DNA of 64,000 nt, taken from the NCBI GenBank assembly GCA_039720395.1, contig CM077829.1, forward strand, positions 21,426,685-21,490,684, given 5' to 3'. Below the pieces are notes generated by a model. The model was not told the origin of the DNA, searched no databases, and was given only the letters and a program-made list of their open reading frames with translations. A program made the translations under genes and the position numbers. Position 1 is the first letter of the stretch. Each line of letters starts with the position of its first letter. This DNA is from Liquidambar formosana (taxonomy: Eukaryota > Streptophyta > Magnoliopsida > Saxifragales > Altingiaceae). Below are positions 48,316-58,892 of the stretch, piece after piece.

Positions 48316-49994
48316 CTATCAGGTAAGTCGAGATCCTCGCCCTCAAGAATTTCTACAATGGTACCCTCTTCAAGATACCAATTAAGGAGCGGCACGGCTG
48401 CATGGTGAATTGAAGAACACTCGAGATCCGATTCCTCCACAGCAAGAACCGTATCTTGAAACATTGTAACCATGGCTTCCAAATCCATCTGTTCTGCCCA
48501 ATCCTCACTCTTCTCTTCCCAATAGTCATCCTTGATCGCTTTATCATCAACTATTGTAGCAGTAATGGGATACCACTCAGTGAAGAATATTTCGAACCCT
48601 GGAACTCTCGCCTTGGTTGCTTTGTCAATGGATGGTTCAGGAAATCCACAGAATAGGAAATCCTCCCCCTCCTTAACAAAGTAACCATTCAAGGTAGGTC
48701 GGTATGGCGAGATTCAGATATCTGGCGCCCTTCCTTCTGCTTTTGCTTTGACCCTTTCTCTGCTTCTCTGCAACATCTCCATACGGTCCTTTTTGGAAGG
48801 CTTATACCCTAATCCGAAGGTATAGGTGACAATGCGGCTCTGAACGGATGCCGGTATGCCTTGTTGACGACGTCCTAGTCCCATGCCTGGGAAGAAACTC
48901 ATTTTCTTCATTATGTTCCCCACATGTAGGTTGCCATGAGGGCAAAAGTCGAGAGGTATCAACTCTCTCTGTTCCGGCTCTTTCTCTATGCATTGAACAT
49001 ACTCGAACCCAGACAATGGTGCTCCAACGGGCTCGGGCTTGATTTCGCAAATGGGTACCCCCAACATCTTCAAGTCATAATCACCTTGGAGTGTGACAAT
49101 GGCCCCTTCATAAGGGAACTTGACTTTTTGGTGCAGTGACGAGGGTACAACCCCTGCAGGGTGAATCCAAGGTCTCCCCAACAAGAGATTAAAGCATGAT
49201 GGGACATCCAGCACTTGGAACTCCACTCTGAATTATGTAGGCCCCATAATCAGCGGTAAAGTAACTACTCCAATCACCTCTCGGCGGGTGTTATCATAAG
49301 CTCTCACCGTTTGCCCAGATGGCACAAAGTCGGTAGGATCCAACCCCAAGACGGTAGCAGTTCTAAGAGGGCACACATTAAGAGCGGAACCATTGTCGAT
49401 CAGGACTATTGGAACTCTCTTTCCCATAGTGTCGACAGTGATGTACATGGCTTGTGAATGGCTAGGTCCACTTTTAGGTAGGTCTGCTTCTGAGAACACA
49501 ATGGTCGAGTTCTTCAAGGTTGGATTCACCAAGTTTACCAAATTTTCTGGAGATGTGTCAACGGGAACCTGTATCTGGTTGAGCAACTTCAAGATTGTCT
49601 GCTTGTGCTTGTAAGAGGCCATGAGCAAACCCCATATAGTGATGTTGGCATTAGTCTTTCTCAATTGCCTAAGCACTTCATCCTCCTCTTCTTGCAGGTC
49701 GAGGTGGCGATTACCTTCCAAGTCCCCTAATGGGTTGTCAGATTCTAGGTGTGGAGGCTTGAAATGGCGACCCCCTCTATTTATGTGCTCCACCTCGTCA
49801 TCACTCATCCACATATCATCAATCTCACCTACGTCACCCATGAGGTCATCCCATGTGATTGTGTCGATCTCTTCCATTTGGACTTCCTCTGGTAACTCAT
49901 CCCAACCTGTGGGGATTATAGGCTCATCAGGGATGGGGTCGGGATAGAGTACATAGTAATCAAACTTTCCGAACGACTCTCCTAACAAACCCAC
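48306..49994 (-). pseudogene. Protease region of element B pol
   Basis: One minus-strand frame in three pieces, separated by TAA at 49233-49235 and TGA at 48711-48716. The first piece holds the aspartic protease centre LIDNGSALNV, as in Tat elements where DNGS replaces DTGA. The second continues with a domain containing LLLGRPWIHPAGVVP and a G-patch-like GMGLGRRQQG. The third is an acidic linker reaching the proposed intron. The protease would cut the Gag-Pol polyprotein. Both stops are one transition away from CAA or CGA. Confidence 0.82.
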
Positions 49995-50030
49995 TTTAGG
50001 ATCCCCTGCCTCGAACCTTTCTTTTAATTG

Positions 50031-51705
50031 TCACTGCATAGACTTCTTTGGCAATACCAAAACCTTTTGATCAATAAGGTCTTGAACTACCTTTTTCAGT
50101 ATAACACAGTCCTCTGTATCATGTCCGGGCGCTTGATGGTACAAACAGAATTGGTGAGGAGTCGAAGGCCTCGGCTTTGAATGGCATGGCAATATGAGCC
50201 CTTTATCACAATATTGGTGGAAAACTTGAGTCAAGGTCATGGGAAGCGGCGTGTATTGCCTTATGGGTTGACGGGATTGGGACGAGCCAAGCTCGATGGC
50301 ATTTATGTTGTTTGGAGGAGGCATATTGTGAGTGGGGAGGGGATTTCGAGTGACATTTGGGCGATTTGGTGCGGTGGGTGGTGAAATGATCTGCTTGTCG
50401 AGCAAATCTTGGATTTCATGGCGGAGGCGGTAACAACGGTTGGTTAGATGGCCTTTGGCTTGGTGGAACTTGCAATATTCATTTTCATTGTAGTTCTTGG
50501 GCAATGGGTTTGGTGGAGGCCTTGGTTCGAGGGGTTTTAGGAGATCACGGCTTCTCAGCTTTTCAAAAACTCTTTCGAGTGGCATGTATAGCTCGGTGAA
50601 TTGACGAGGTGAGGTGGAGTCATTTAGGGAGAAAGGGCGAGTGGGTTGGGTAATGGCATTGACCTCGGCGTTGGGTTTTCCTCCAAAGTTTGTCCTTCGA
50701 CTCCTTTGGATCTCCTCCGTTTTGATTGTTCCATCGGCGATCGCATCTTCAACTTGTGTGCCAGCCCCAACAAGAGCCTTGAAGTTCGGAAAGTAGTGAG
50801 CAAAGAGATGCTTGTGATATACGGGCAGCAAGTTCTTCACCACCAACTGAATCTGGTCTTCCTCATTCGGTCTGTCTGTCATTTTGGAAGCCTTTTTGTC
50901 TCCACCTAGTGATGAAGGCGGAGAAAGTCTCATTAACCCCTTGCTTAGTGGTTTCCAAGTCCCTTCGTGTGACATCCACTTCAGTCTTATACTTGTAATG
51001 GTCCGTGAATGCATTGCATACATCCTCCCAGGTCTTGGTCCTGTTCTCCTCCAATGACAAAAACCATTTCAAGGCGGAACTCGCTAATGACTCGTGAAAC
51101 ATTTGAGCCAATAACTCATCGTTCGCCCCTCGAGGGTGCATAGCTTGCACATACATCTTGAGGTGGGTCTTAGGACAGCCTATCCCATCAAATTTTTCCA
51201 ACTCCGGCATCTTTAATTGTAACGGGATGTGAGCCTTTGGGAACAAGGACAAAGTGCGGATGTCCACCATATCATCAGACTTGCGGATTCCCTTCAGAGT
51301 TCGTTCTAAGGCCTCGACCTTGTTTGCCAGGACGGTTGAGCTCTCCCTTGATGTGGCTTTGGTTTCCCCTTCCTTGGTCTTGGGTGGTTCTCCCCCTTCT
51401 CCTAATGGTTCCTCAGCAGATTCGGAATCATTGGATCTTTGATTGTTATCAATGGCACGGGCCCTAGATTCAGGTTCAGAGTTCTTCTGTTGAAGGTCTT
51501 GAGCTAACTTGAGTGCGGTCTCGAATACCTGGGTAGTGTGATCAAGCTTTTCCATGATAGCTTTCAAAGCGGCCTCAAGGTTGAAACCCCGGTTGCTAGT
51601 TCTTTCTTCAGCCATATCCGACTCAGTGATGGAATCAGCACTGACTAGGCGCCTTTGTTGATTGCGGATCCAAGCCAGCATGTCTCTCCCTCTAACATAG
51701 GGCAA
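50031..51705 (-). pseudogene. gag: gag of element B, frameshifted
   Basis: The N-terminal frame (51705-50863) holds the retrotransposon Gag capsid-like domain, ending near ETFSAFITRWRQK. The match continues in another frame (51023-50031) from about 50890, so a single small indel lies there. The C-terminal part has two zinc-knuckle-like motifs typical of Tat Gag, CKFHQAKGHLTNRC and CLYHQAPGHDTEDC, in which the second Cys is replaced by His. It ends at a TGA at 50031, after which the frame runs on into the protease part. The start at 51705 is the first ATG of the frame; a second possible start lies at MAEERTSNRG. Confidence 0.85.
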
Positions 51706-52363
51706 ATACTCAATTTTTCAGCCTAAGGGTCCATCCTAAGCTTCCATAATTATCTCAAAATTTTTACAACGTACACCCTTAATTAGTTCTCTTAACCAAT
51801 TACCCTTGCGGGGGTCATGGGGAAGGGTACGTATTAAGGATGTAGGATGTAAAGCTTCCTTTAATTACCCACTCAATCAACAAAGCATGGCAACACATCA
51901 CAAACACGGCAGCATATCATCACAACAACGTGTGTGCATATAGGTGATCCAACGGTGTCCTAGAAGGCCCATTACATGAAATTCTTTCTTTTAAGAGGGT
52001 AGGCTAGGGTCCTCAACTTTGCTTGTACCAATCTTTATACCTAACCACATGTGACATCAGGAATGTCGCGTGGGTCCAGCAGTACGTGATTGATCCATTT
52101 GATATACCCAAGGGCAAGCCCAAGGGTACTTGGCAAGAGATGTTTGATAGCTTCGCCCAACACATGGAATCAGGAAAACCAAAGTCGAACTAAGCTATCA
52201 GTTGGCAAGGATACATCGAGGGACAATCGAGTGATCATGCAATAGTAGCGCACAGAATGCAATAAATGAAAGCACACAATCAAGCGGATGCAAGTGATTG
52301 ATTTTATTAAACAATAAGAAATTAATTTAGCCCAATCAAATTAAATGAGTCTAGCCCTCGACA
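51706..52363 (-). other. 5' untranslated leader of element B
   Basis: About 0.66 kb between the primer site and gag on the minus strand. No frame comparable to the extra ORF1 that Ogre elements place here was seen, so B is Tat-like but lacks that gene. Confidence 0.55.
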
Positions 52364-52379
52364 TCCCCAGTGGAGTCGC
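52364..52379 (-). promoter_or_regulatory. Primer binding site of element B
   Basis: The minus strand reads GCGACTCCACTGGGGA a few bases after the 5' LTR. This word is characteristic of Tat/Ogre elements; from memory the primer is tRNA-Arg. The offset of four bases from the LTR end is slightly unusual. Confidence 0.7.
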
Positions 52380-52383
52380 TAAA

Positions 52384-55300
52384 CTGTGAACCCACGAAAA
52401 AGCGCGGCCCACAAGGGATTGGCAAAATGATAGGTGTGAAAGACAACAAACAAAAAGGGAGTCGCCACCTCATTTTTTAGGGAAAAGAGGAAAACCACAA
52501 AAAATGTTTTATTTTCAAAACCACATGACTCCATTAAAGGAAAAGCAAGGTCTTTGAAACCAGAAAATTGGATTCGGGGGCTAAGTTACGACGTGGGAAG
52601 GTTCTGAGCAAAAGCCCATAGGCACCCAAATCGCCCGAGTTGGTCTCTTAATTTAATTGGGCTAACTTAAGATCTTTTTCACTCAAATATCATCATATAT
52701 CATCACAAGGCAGCATGCATAACATATATTCCATCCAATCATTCATGCACAATCACTCAAATAAAACAAAACAGAAAAAAGAAAAAAAGAAAAGAAAAGC
52801 CTAGGATACTTAGATCCTAGAACGGACTTGAGCCTCACGAAGAGCGCCTACGTACCATGCAGCGAAATACATGGATCAAAGTCCACGTAGTTCGAAAAGA
52901 ATAGGGTTACAACCTAATACAAACCTATGGTAAAAACCCTAGGTTTCCTTATTCGAAAAATGTATTGAATAATCCACAATTGAACTTCCACAAGAAGAAA
53001 ACCTTGATAGAAAACCAGAATTTTATTAATAAAGGAAACCTTTGATATTCACCATATGTTTGTATTAAGAAGTAACCCTAGGAGGGAGAAGAGAAAAGAA
53101 AGAAAAAGAAAGGTGAATTGGGGCACCTTCAAACCCTACTTACCTGAGCGCACAAGCTCCTAGCATTAGCTATTCCAGACCATTGCAGCCCTATTTGCAA
53201 TAGGACAAGCATTGTACCTATTTGCACCCTTACAAGTGCACAAAATCATGCAAAGAAAGCAATATGCAAATCTGGACAGAACCTTGACAAGGCCTAAAAT
53301 CATCCATTAATCATGCAAACAACAAGGATAATGAATAACTAAGGACTCTAACTCACTCCTACATGCAATGACTCGACTAACATGCATAAAAACCTACCAA
53401 AGACACACTAACAAGCATAGGAGACTCCAATAATATCAATAAACATGATAACAAAGCACATTCTAACCAAAAAGATGATATTTTATGTAAAATATGAAAA
53501 TAGGCCTCCCTACGGCGAGCTTTCTTAAGCGAAACTACCCTAAGATAATTTCACGTAAGAAAGTCGTTATGGGGAGGTGCAATCAGCATATCCTATGTAA
53601 AATATATACCCTAGAACACAACAGAAGAGATTTCATGCTTAAACACATCACAGAAGACTCTTATACAAAACCTCACTCAACGAAAAGGATAATTATCCTT
53701 AGAAAAGGATAATGTCTCCAAAAACCCTATAAAACCCACTACATGAATGTAAACCTAACATGATTCAACTATATGCAGCATATATAGAATGACTATGATG
53801 AGAAACTACTCAAAAAACTAAGCTAAGCATGCTGTATAAGACCTACGCAATTTCAGGGCTATCGAAACCCTAATCTCACAACAATGCATTAAAACCTATG
53901 AAACGACTCTAAGACATGCTCAAATTATCATGAATATCATTCATATAGCATATATTGACTAACAAGAACATCCACACATGATAATAATCACAGCAACCTA
54001 AACATGTGAACTATGCATGATTTAAGAGGATAAAAAGAGTAATACTATCAAACCTTTGGTAAACCAGGGATTATCAAGCATATAAAGCCATGAACTATCC
54101 TAAAAGCATTCATATAACATCATGTAAACATTGAATTCAATCCATAAGAAGAGCAATTGCATGCACCACAACTATCCTAGAAGGAGAAGAAGAAAGAGAA
54201 GAAAGAGAAGCAGAAATTCATGTTCAGCATTAAAGGGATAGGCTTACCTCTTGTAGACTCTTCCTTGTCTTCAAACCTCTTGTTTCCTTGCTTGCTTGGG
54301 GTTGAAGAGCCTCCTCTTGAAGTCCTTCTAGCTCTCCAAACTCGTAGCTCCCTCTCTCTTTAAGTGTAAAGTGCAATTAACTTCCTCTTATGTGCTGAAT
54401 ATCATGTCCTTTATATAGAGAACTGACCCCCTAAACCAATGGCTAGGATTAATTCATTAAATAATGATCCTAGGGCTATTAGAGACTCTCTTGGTGCTCA
54501 AACAACTCAAACCTACACACTCCTAAGCTCAGACAAGTTGTTTTGGCGGAGGAAACCGTCAAAAGAAGGAAGATAGAGTCAGAGTTCGAGTTAAAAGAGG
54601 ATTCCTCAGGTGACCAACTAGGCCTGGATGGTTAGCCGTCTGGGCTTGGACGGCTGAACGTCCAGCCCCGGACGGTTACCCGAGGCCCTCCTATTTCCGA
54701 TTCGGTTTTGACTTCTACTTGCTTCAGAAGTCCTAAAATCTTCAAATTAAGTCCGATTTTGACGAAATAAAAGCCAAAACGACCGTGTTTCGAAGGGGAA
54801 CACATTTTTAGGCATTTTAGGAAAAAAATCCTCAACCATGGGTGCATGGTTAGGTTTTACAAAGGTGGTTAACTATGGTGCTTCACCGTCGCTAAGCTGG
54901 ATTTGTACACGAGGTCGAACCGAATGCTTTCCCAATCAAAAATTGATCTTTCTAAACATGTTTAGGACATAAATAAAGCCCAATTGAAGTTAAATGAGAG
55001 AGAATTGATTGGGTCTTATGAGTCAATTTGAACAAACCGAGAAAGGGTCTTTTAGCTAACCCGAACCATTACGAGCTGAATTGATCTTAAACCATTAATT
55101 CATGAAATTGAACCTCTATATGGACTCTATGTACTCATATGAACTTGATGGAATGACTCGGGATTCATTTCAAGGTCAAATGGAAAATATACGACTTAAA
55201 AGACGATTATGCCCTTAAAGTCGCAAAAGTTCTTATTGACCATCGAGATAAACTCCAAATCACTTCAAAATTCATACACATGATATTCAATGCCATAGAA

Positions 55301-55390
55301 ACTCAATGCAAAAGACTAGACTCAAAAAGGACTCAAAATCCTACATGAAATGATATGTCCTAGCTAAGGTGACAAAAATGGGGTGTGACA
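52384..55390 (-). mobile_element. 5' LTR of element B (3007 bp)
   Basis: A full-length match to 25264-28269. It holds the 80 bp module at 54605-54684, here with a few point changes (CTCAGG for CTCGGG, GATGG for GACGG), and the TATA box near 54409-54416. It would be the promoter of gag-pol on the minus strand. Confidence 0.96.
54605..54684. promoter_or_regulatory. 80 bp module, copy in 5' LTR
   Basis: The same module as at 27484-27563, with several transitions and one GACC to GAAC change. It lies 189 bp upstream of the LTR TATA box on the minus strand. Confidence 0.85.
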
Positions 55391-55720
55391 ACCCCGAAAC
55401 TTTCAGCCGGCTGAGAGTTTTATCAGCCGTCTGAAATCCCTATTTCGGTCGGCTTGGATCTATTTCAGCCGGCTGAAACAGCCGTCTAAGAAATCCAAAC
55501 AACCCTAAATTTTGGATATCCAAGGGACTAACTTTCAGCCGTCTGACTATCCCAGTCAGCCGTCTGAAAGGACACTTTCGGTCGTCTTCTACATTTTTCA
55601 GCCGGCTGAATTAAGCCGTCTGAAAAAGTCAGAGAGTATGAAAAAATTATGTTCAGATATAGGAGTTTCAACCGTCTGACTAAGCAAGTCAGCCGTCTGA
55701 AAATATCAGACAGAGAATAA
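55391..55720 (-). promoter_or_regulatory. Internal palindrome cluster of element C
   Basis: About ten copies of CAGCCGGCTGAAA / CAGCCGTCTGAAA and close variants (GGTCGGCTT, GGTCGTCTT) follow the pol stop codon and run up to the point where B inserted. In the uninterrupted element they would lie between pol and the envelope-like gene, directly upstream of the latter. It is the same motif family as in the C LTR. Confidence 0.75.
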
Positions 55721-55760
55721 AAAAGGATTTGAAATATAGAAAATTATAATGAACATGTCT

Positions 55761-58700
55761 TCATATTTCATCACTTAAACACATCCCAAGTTCACGTTTA
55801 ATGAAATTAAACCTATCTTCTTGGAGTGGTTTTGTAAAAATGTCCGCCAATTGATGTTCGGTACCAACAAATTCAATTTCAACATATCCTCTATGAACAT
55901 GGTCTCTTATAAAATGATGTCTTATTTCAATATGTTTGGTTCGTGAGTGCTGAATGGGATTCTTAGTGAGATTAATTGCACTTGTATTATCGCATTTTAT
56001 GGGAATATGATCATAATGCAATCCAAAATCCTCTAGTTGTTGTTTCATATACAACACTTGTGCACAACAACTTCCGGCTGCCAAATATTCAGCCTCGGCT
56101 ATGGAAAGAGCAACCAAAGTTTGTTTCTTGCTAAACCAAGAAACTAGGGAATGTCCAAGAAAATAACAAGTCCCGCATGTGCTTTTGCGACCATCTTTGC
56201 ATCCGGCAAAATCCGCATCGGAATAACTAAGCATGTCAAATGATGTGTATTTAGGATACCATATGCCAAGATTGATAGTGCCACTAAGATATTTAAATAT
56301 GCGTTTAACGGCAAGCATGTGAGATTCTTTAGGACATGATTGATATTTAGCACACAAACATACACTATACATAATATCCGGTCTACTAGCAGTGAGATAA
56401 AGTAAACTACCAATCATACCTCGGTATTTCTTTTGATCTACGCTTTTACCTTTCTCATCTTCCTCAAGTTTGATGGAGGTGCTCATTGGTGTGGCGAAAT
56501 TCCTTCCATCTTCTAATCCATACTTTTTGATTAAATCTGACATATTTGGATTGGTTTAAGAAGGTTCCTTCCTTTGTTTGCTTGATTTGTAATCCAAGGA
56601 AGAAGTTGAGTTCGCCCATCATGCTCATTTCAAATTCTTCTTGCATGACTTTAGCAAAATTCTCACACAAACTTTCATTAGTAGAACCGAAGATAATATC
56701 ATCAACATATATTTGAATAATAAGCATGTCCTTATCAATGGTTGGTGTCAAGTTTTCCTCGTTTAAAACCATTTTTTATTAGAAACCCACTAAGTTTTTC
56801 ATACCAAGCTCTAGGAGCTTGTTTCAAACCATATAAATCTTTTGATAATTTAAATACGTGGTTTGGAAATTCATGACTTTCAAAACCGGGAGGTTGTTCA
56901 ACATAAACTTCCTCTTCAATAAAACCATTTAGAAAAGCACTCTTAACATCCATTTGAAATAATTTGAAATCTTTATGATATGCAAATGCAAGTAACATCC
57001 TAATGGCTTCAAGTCTAGCAACCGATGCATATGTTTCATCATAATCAATGCCTTCTTGTTGATTGAAACCTTGAGCAACTAGACGTGCCTTATTTCTTAC
57101 AATGGTGCCCGATTCATCTTTCTTGTTTCTATATACCCACTTGGTGCCTATTACACCATGGTCAAGTGGCCTAGGAACCAAGGTCCAAACCTTGTTCCTT
57201 TCAAATTGGTTAAGCTCTTCTTGCATAGCTAATATCCAAGATTCATCACTTTCGGCTTCATTTATGTTCTTAGGTTCAATTTGTGATAAAAATGCAAAGT
57301 GATCGCATATATTTCTCATGGAAGAACGAGTTCTTACCCCACGTGAGGGTTCACCTAGGATTTGATCCTTAGGATGATTCCTCACAAATTTCCAAGTCTT
57401 GGTGACATCCGGATGAAGTGGAGTGTCTTCAATTTCTTCTTCTTCTTCCGGTTTCTTGATTTCAATGACTTCGTTTTCTTCCTTCTCTTTGCCTTTGTCT
57501 TGTGGATCTTGCTTGTCATTAAGATTCAAGTTCTCAACTTGTTCTTGCAAGCTTGTACCTATATCATCATCATCATCCACATTTCTCTTGGGAGCAAGAG
57601 GGTTAGTTTCATCAAATACAACATGCATTGATTCTTGAACAGTTAAAATTCTCTTATTAAACACCCTATATGCTTTGCTTTTCATAGAATAACCAAGAAA
57701 CACACCTTCATCGGATTTAGAATCAAATTTGGAAAGCTTATCTCTATCATTTAATATAAAGCATTTACAACCAAAAACTCTAAAGTAACCTATGTTAGGC
57801 TTCTTGTCATTCCATAATTCATAGGGAGTTTTACCAAGTTTAGATCTTAATAGCACTCGATTCATAACATAGCATGCGGTGTTAACGGCTTCGGCCCAAA
57901 AGTATTGAGGTAAGGAATGTTCATTAAGCATGGTTCTAGACATTTCTTCAAGAGTTCTACTCTTTCTTTCAACCACACCATTTTGTTGAGGAGTTCTAGG
58001 AGCGGAGAAATTATGATCAAAACCATTTTCGTCACAATATTGTTCAATATCCTTATTGACAAATTCGCTCCCCCTATCACTCCTAACATGTGTAATGGTA
58101 TAGCCTTTCTCATTTTGGACTCTTCTACAATATGCACTAAATGTAGCATGAGTCTCATCTTTATGTGCAAGGAAGAACACCCATGTATATCTAGAGTAGT
58201 CATCAACAATCACAAATGCATAATGCTTCCCTCCAAGACTTGCAATAGCAATAGGTCCAAATAAGTCCATATGAATAAGTTGCAAAGGTCTAGTAGTTGA
58301 AATATGAGATTTTGTTTTAAAAGAAGACTTGGTTTGTTTTCCAAATTGGCATGCACTGCATACTCCATCCTTTGAAAATTTTGCTTTTGGTAAACCTCTT
58401 ACTAGTTCATGCCTAGAAAGTTTTGAAATCAAATCCATGCTAGCATGTCCAAGTCTTTTATGCCATAACCAATTATTTTCATTTAAAGCGGAGAAGCAAT
58501 GTACATTTTGTAATGCGATTTCTTTAAACTCTACAGTATAGATGTTACCAATCCTATATGCAACGAATAGGGTCTTATCATCATCCTCAATTATGCATTT
58601 ATTGGATTTAAAAGTAACTCTATAACCTTTATCACATAATTGACTAATGCTAAGGAGATTATGTTTTAAACTATCAACTAATAAAACATTTTCAATGCAA

Positions 58701-58876
58701 AGTGAAGAATTCTTACCAACCTTGCCAATGCCAATTATCTTACCCTTGGCATTGTCTCCAAATGTCACGTAGCCGCCATCCTTGGGCTTCAAAGAGACGA
58801 ACTTTAATCTATCACCCGTCATATGCCTTGAGCAACCACTATCAAGAAACCATTTCTCATTGCTTGATGACTTCAA
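55761..58876 (-). pseudogene. pol: pol of element C (Ty1/copia), two frameshifts
   Basis: The minus strand, in three frames: 58876-56735, 56772-56464 and 56543-55761. First piece: aspartic protease DSGCSRHMTG (D12), pre-integrase zinc part LWHKRLGHAS with CSAC, integrase D204, D267 and E303, and the reverse transcriptase start with FKLFQMDVKSAFLNG and DLYGLKQAPRAWYEK. Second piece: the active site YVDD (its residues 22-25). Third piece: the rest of reverse transcriptase and RNase H with SDADFAGC and VALSIAEAEYLA, ending in the usual IFTKPL region. Frame changes lie near 56745 and 56540. The order protease, integrase, reverse transcriptase, RNase H is diagnostic of copia. This reading frame differs from gag, and the two are separated by a short gap with stops. 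Confidence 0.93.
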
Positions 58877-58892
58877 GCATACCTACACAAGT

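Larger units (their letters stand above)
25264..55390 (-). mobile_element. Element B: Tat-lineage Ty3/gypsy retrotransposon with antisense genes
   Basis: It is flanked by the 5 bp target duplication ACCCC (25259-25263 and 55391-55395), with LTR ends TG and CA. It reads on the minus strand: 5' LTR 52384-55390, primer site, gag, protease, reverse transcriptase, two RNase H modules, integrase, then a large 3' region and 3' LTR 25264-28269. Two genes lie on the plus strand in the 3' region. Element A interrupts it. The net length is about 20.4 kb, large as in Tat/Ogre elements. By eye the LTRs differ at about 44 sites (~1.5%), 36 of them transitions. gag-pol carries at least five stops and one frameshift. 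Confidence 0.93.
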
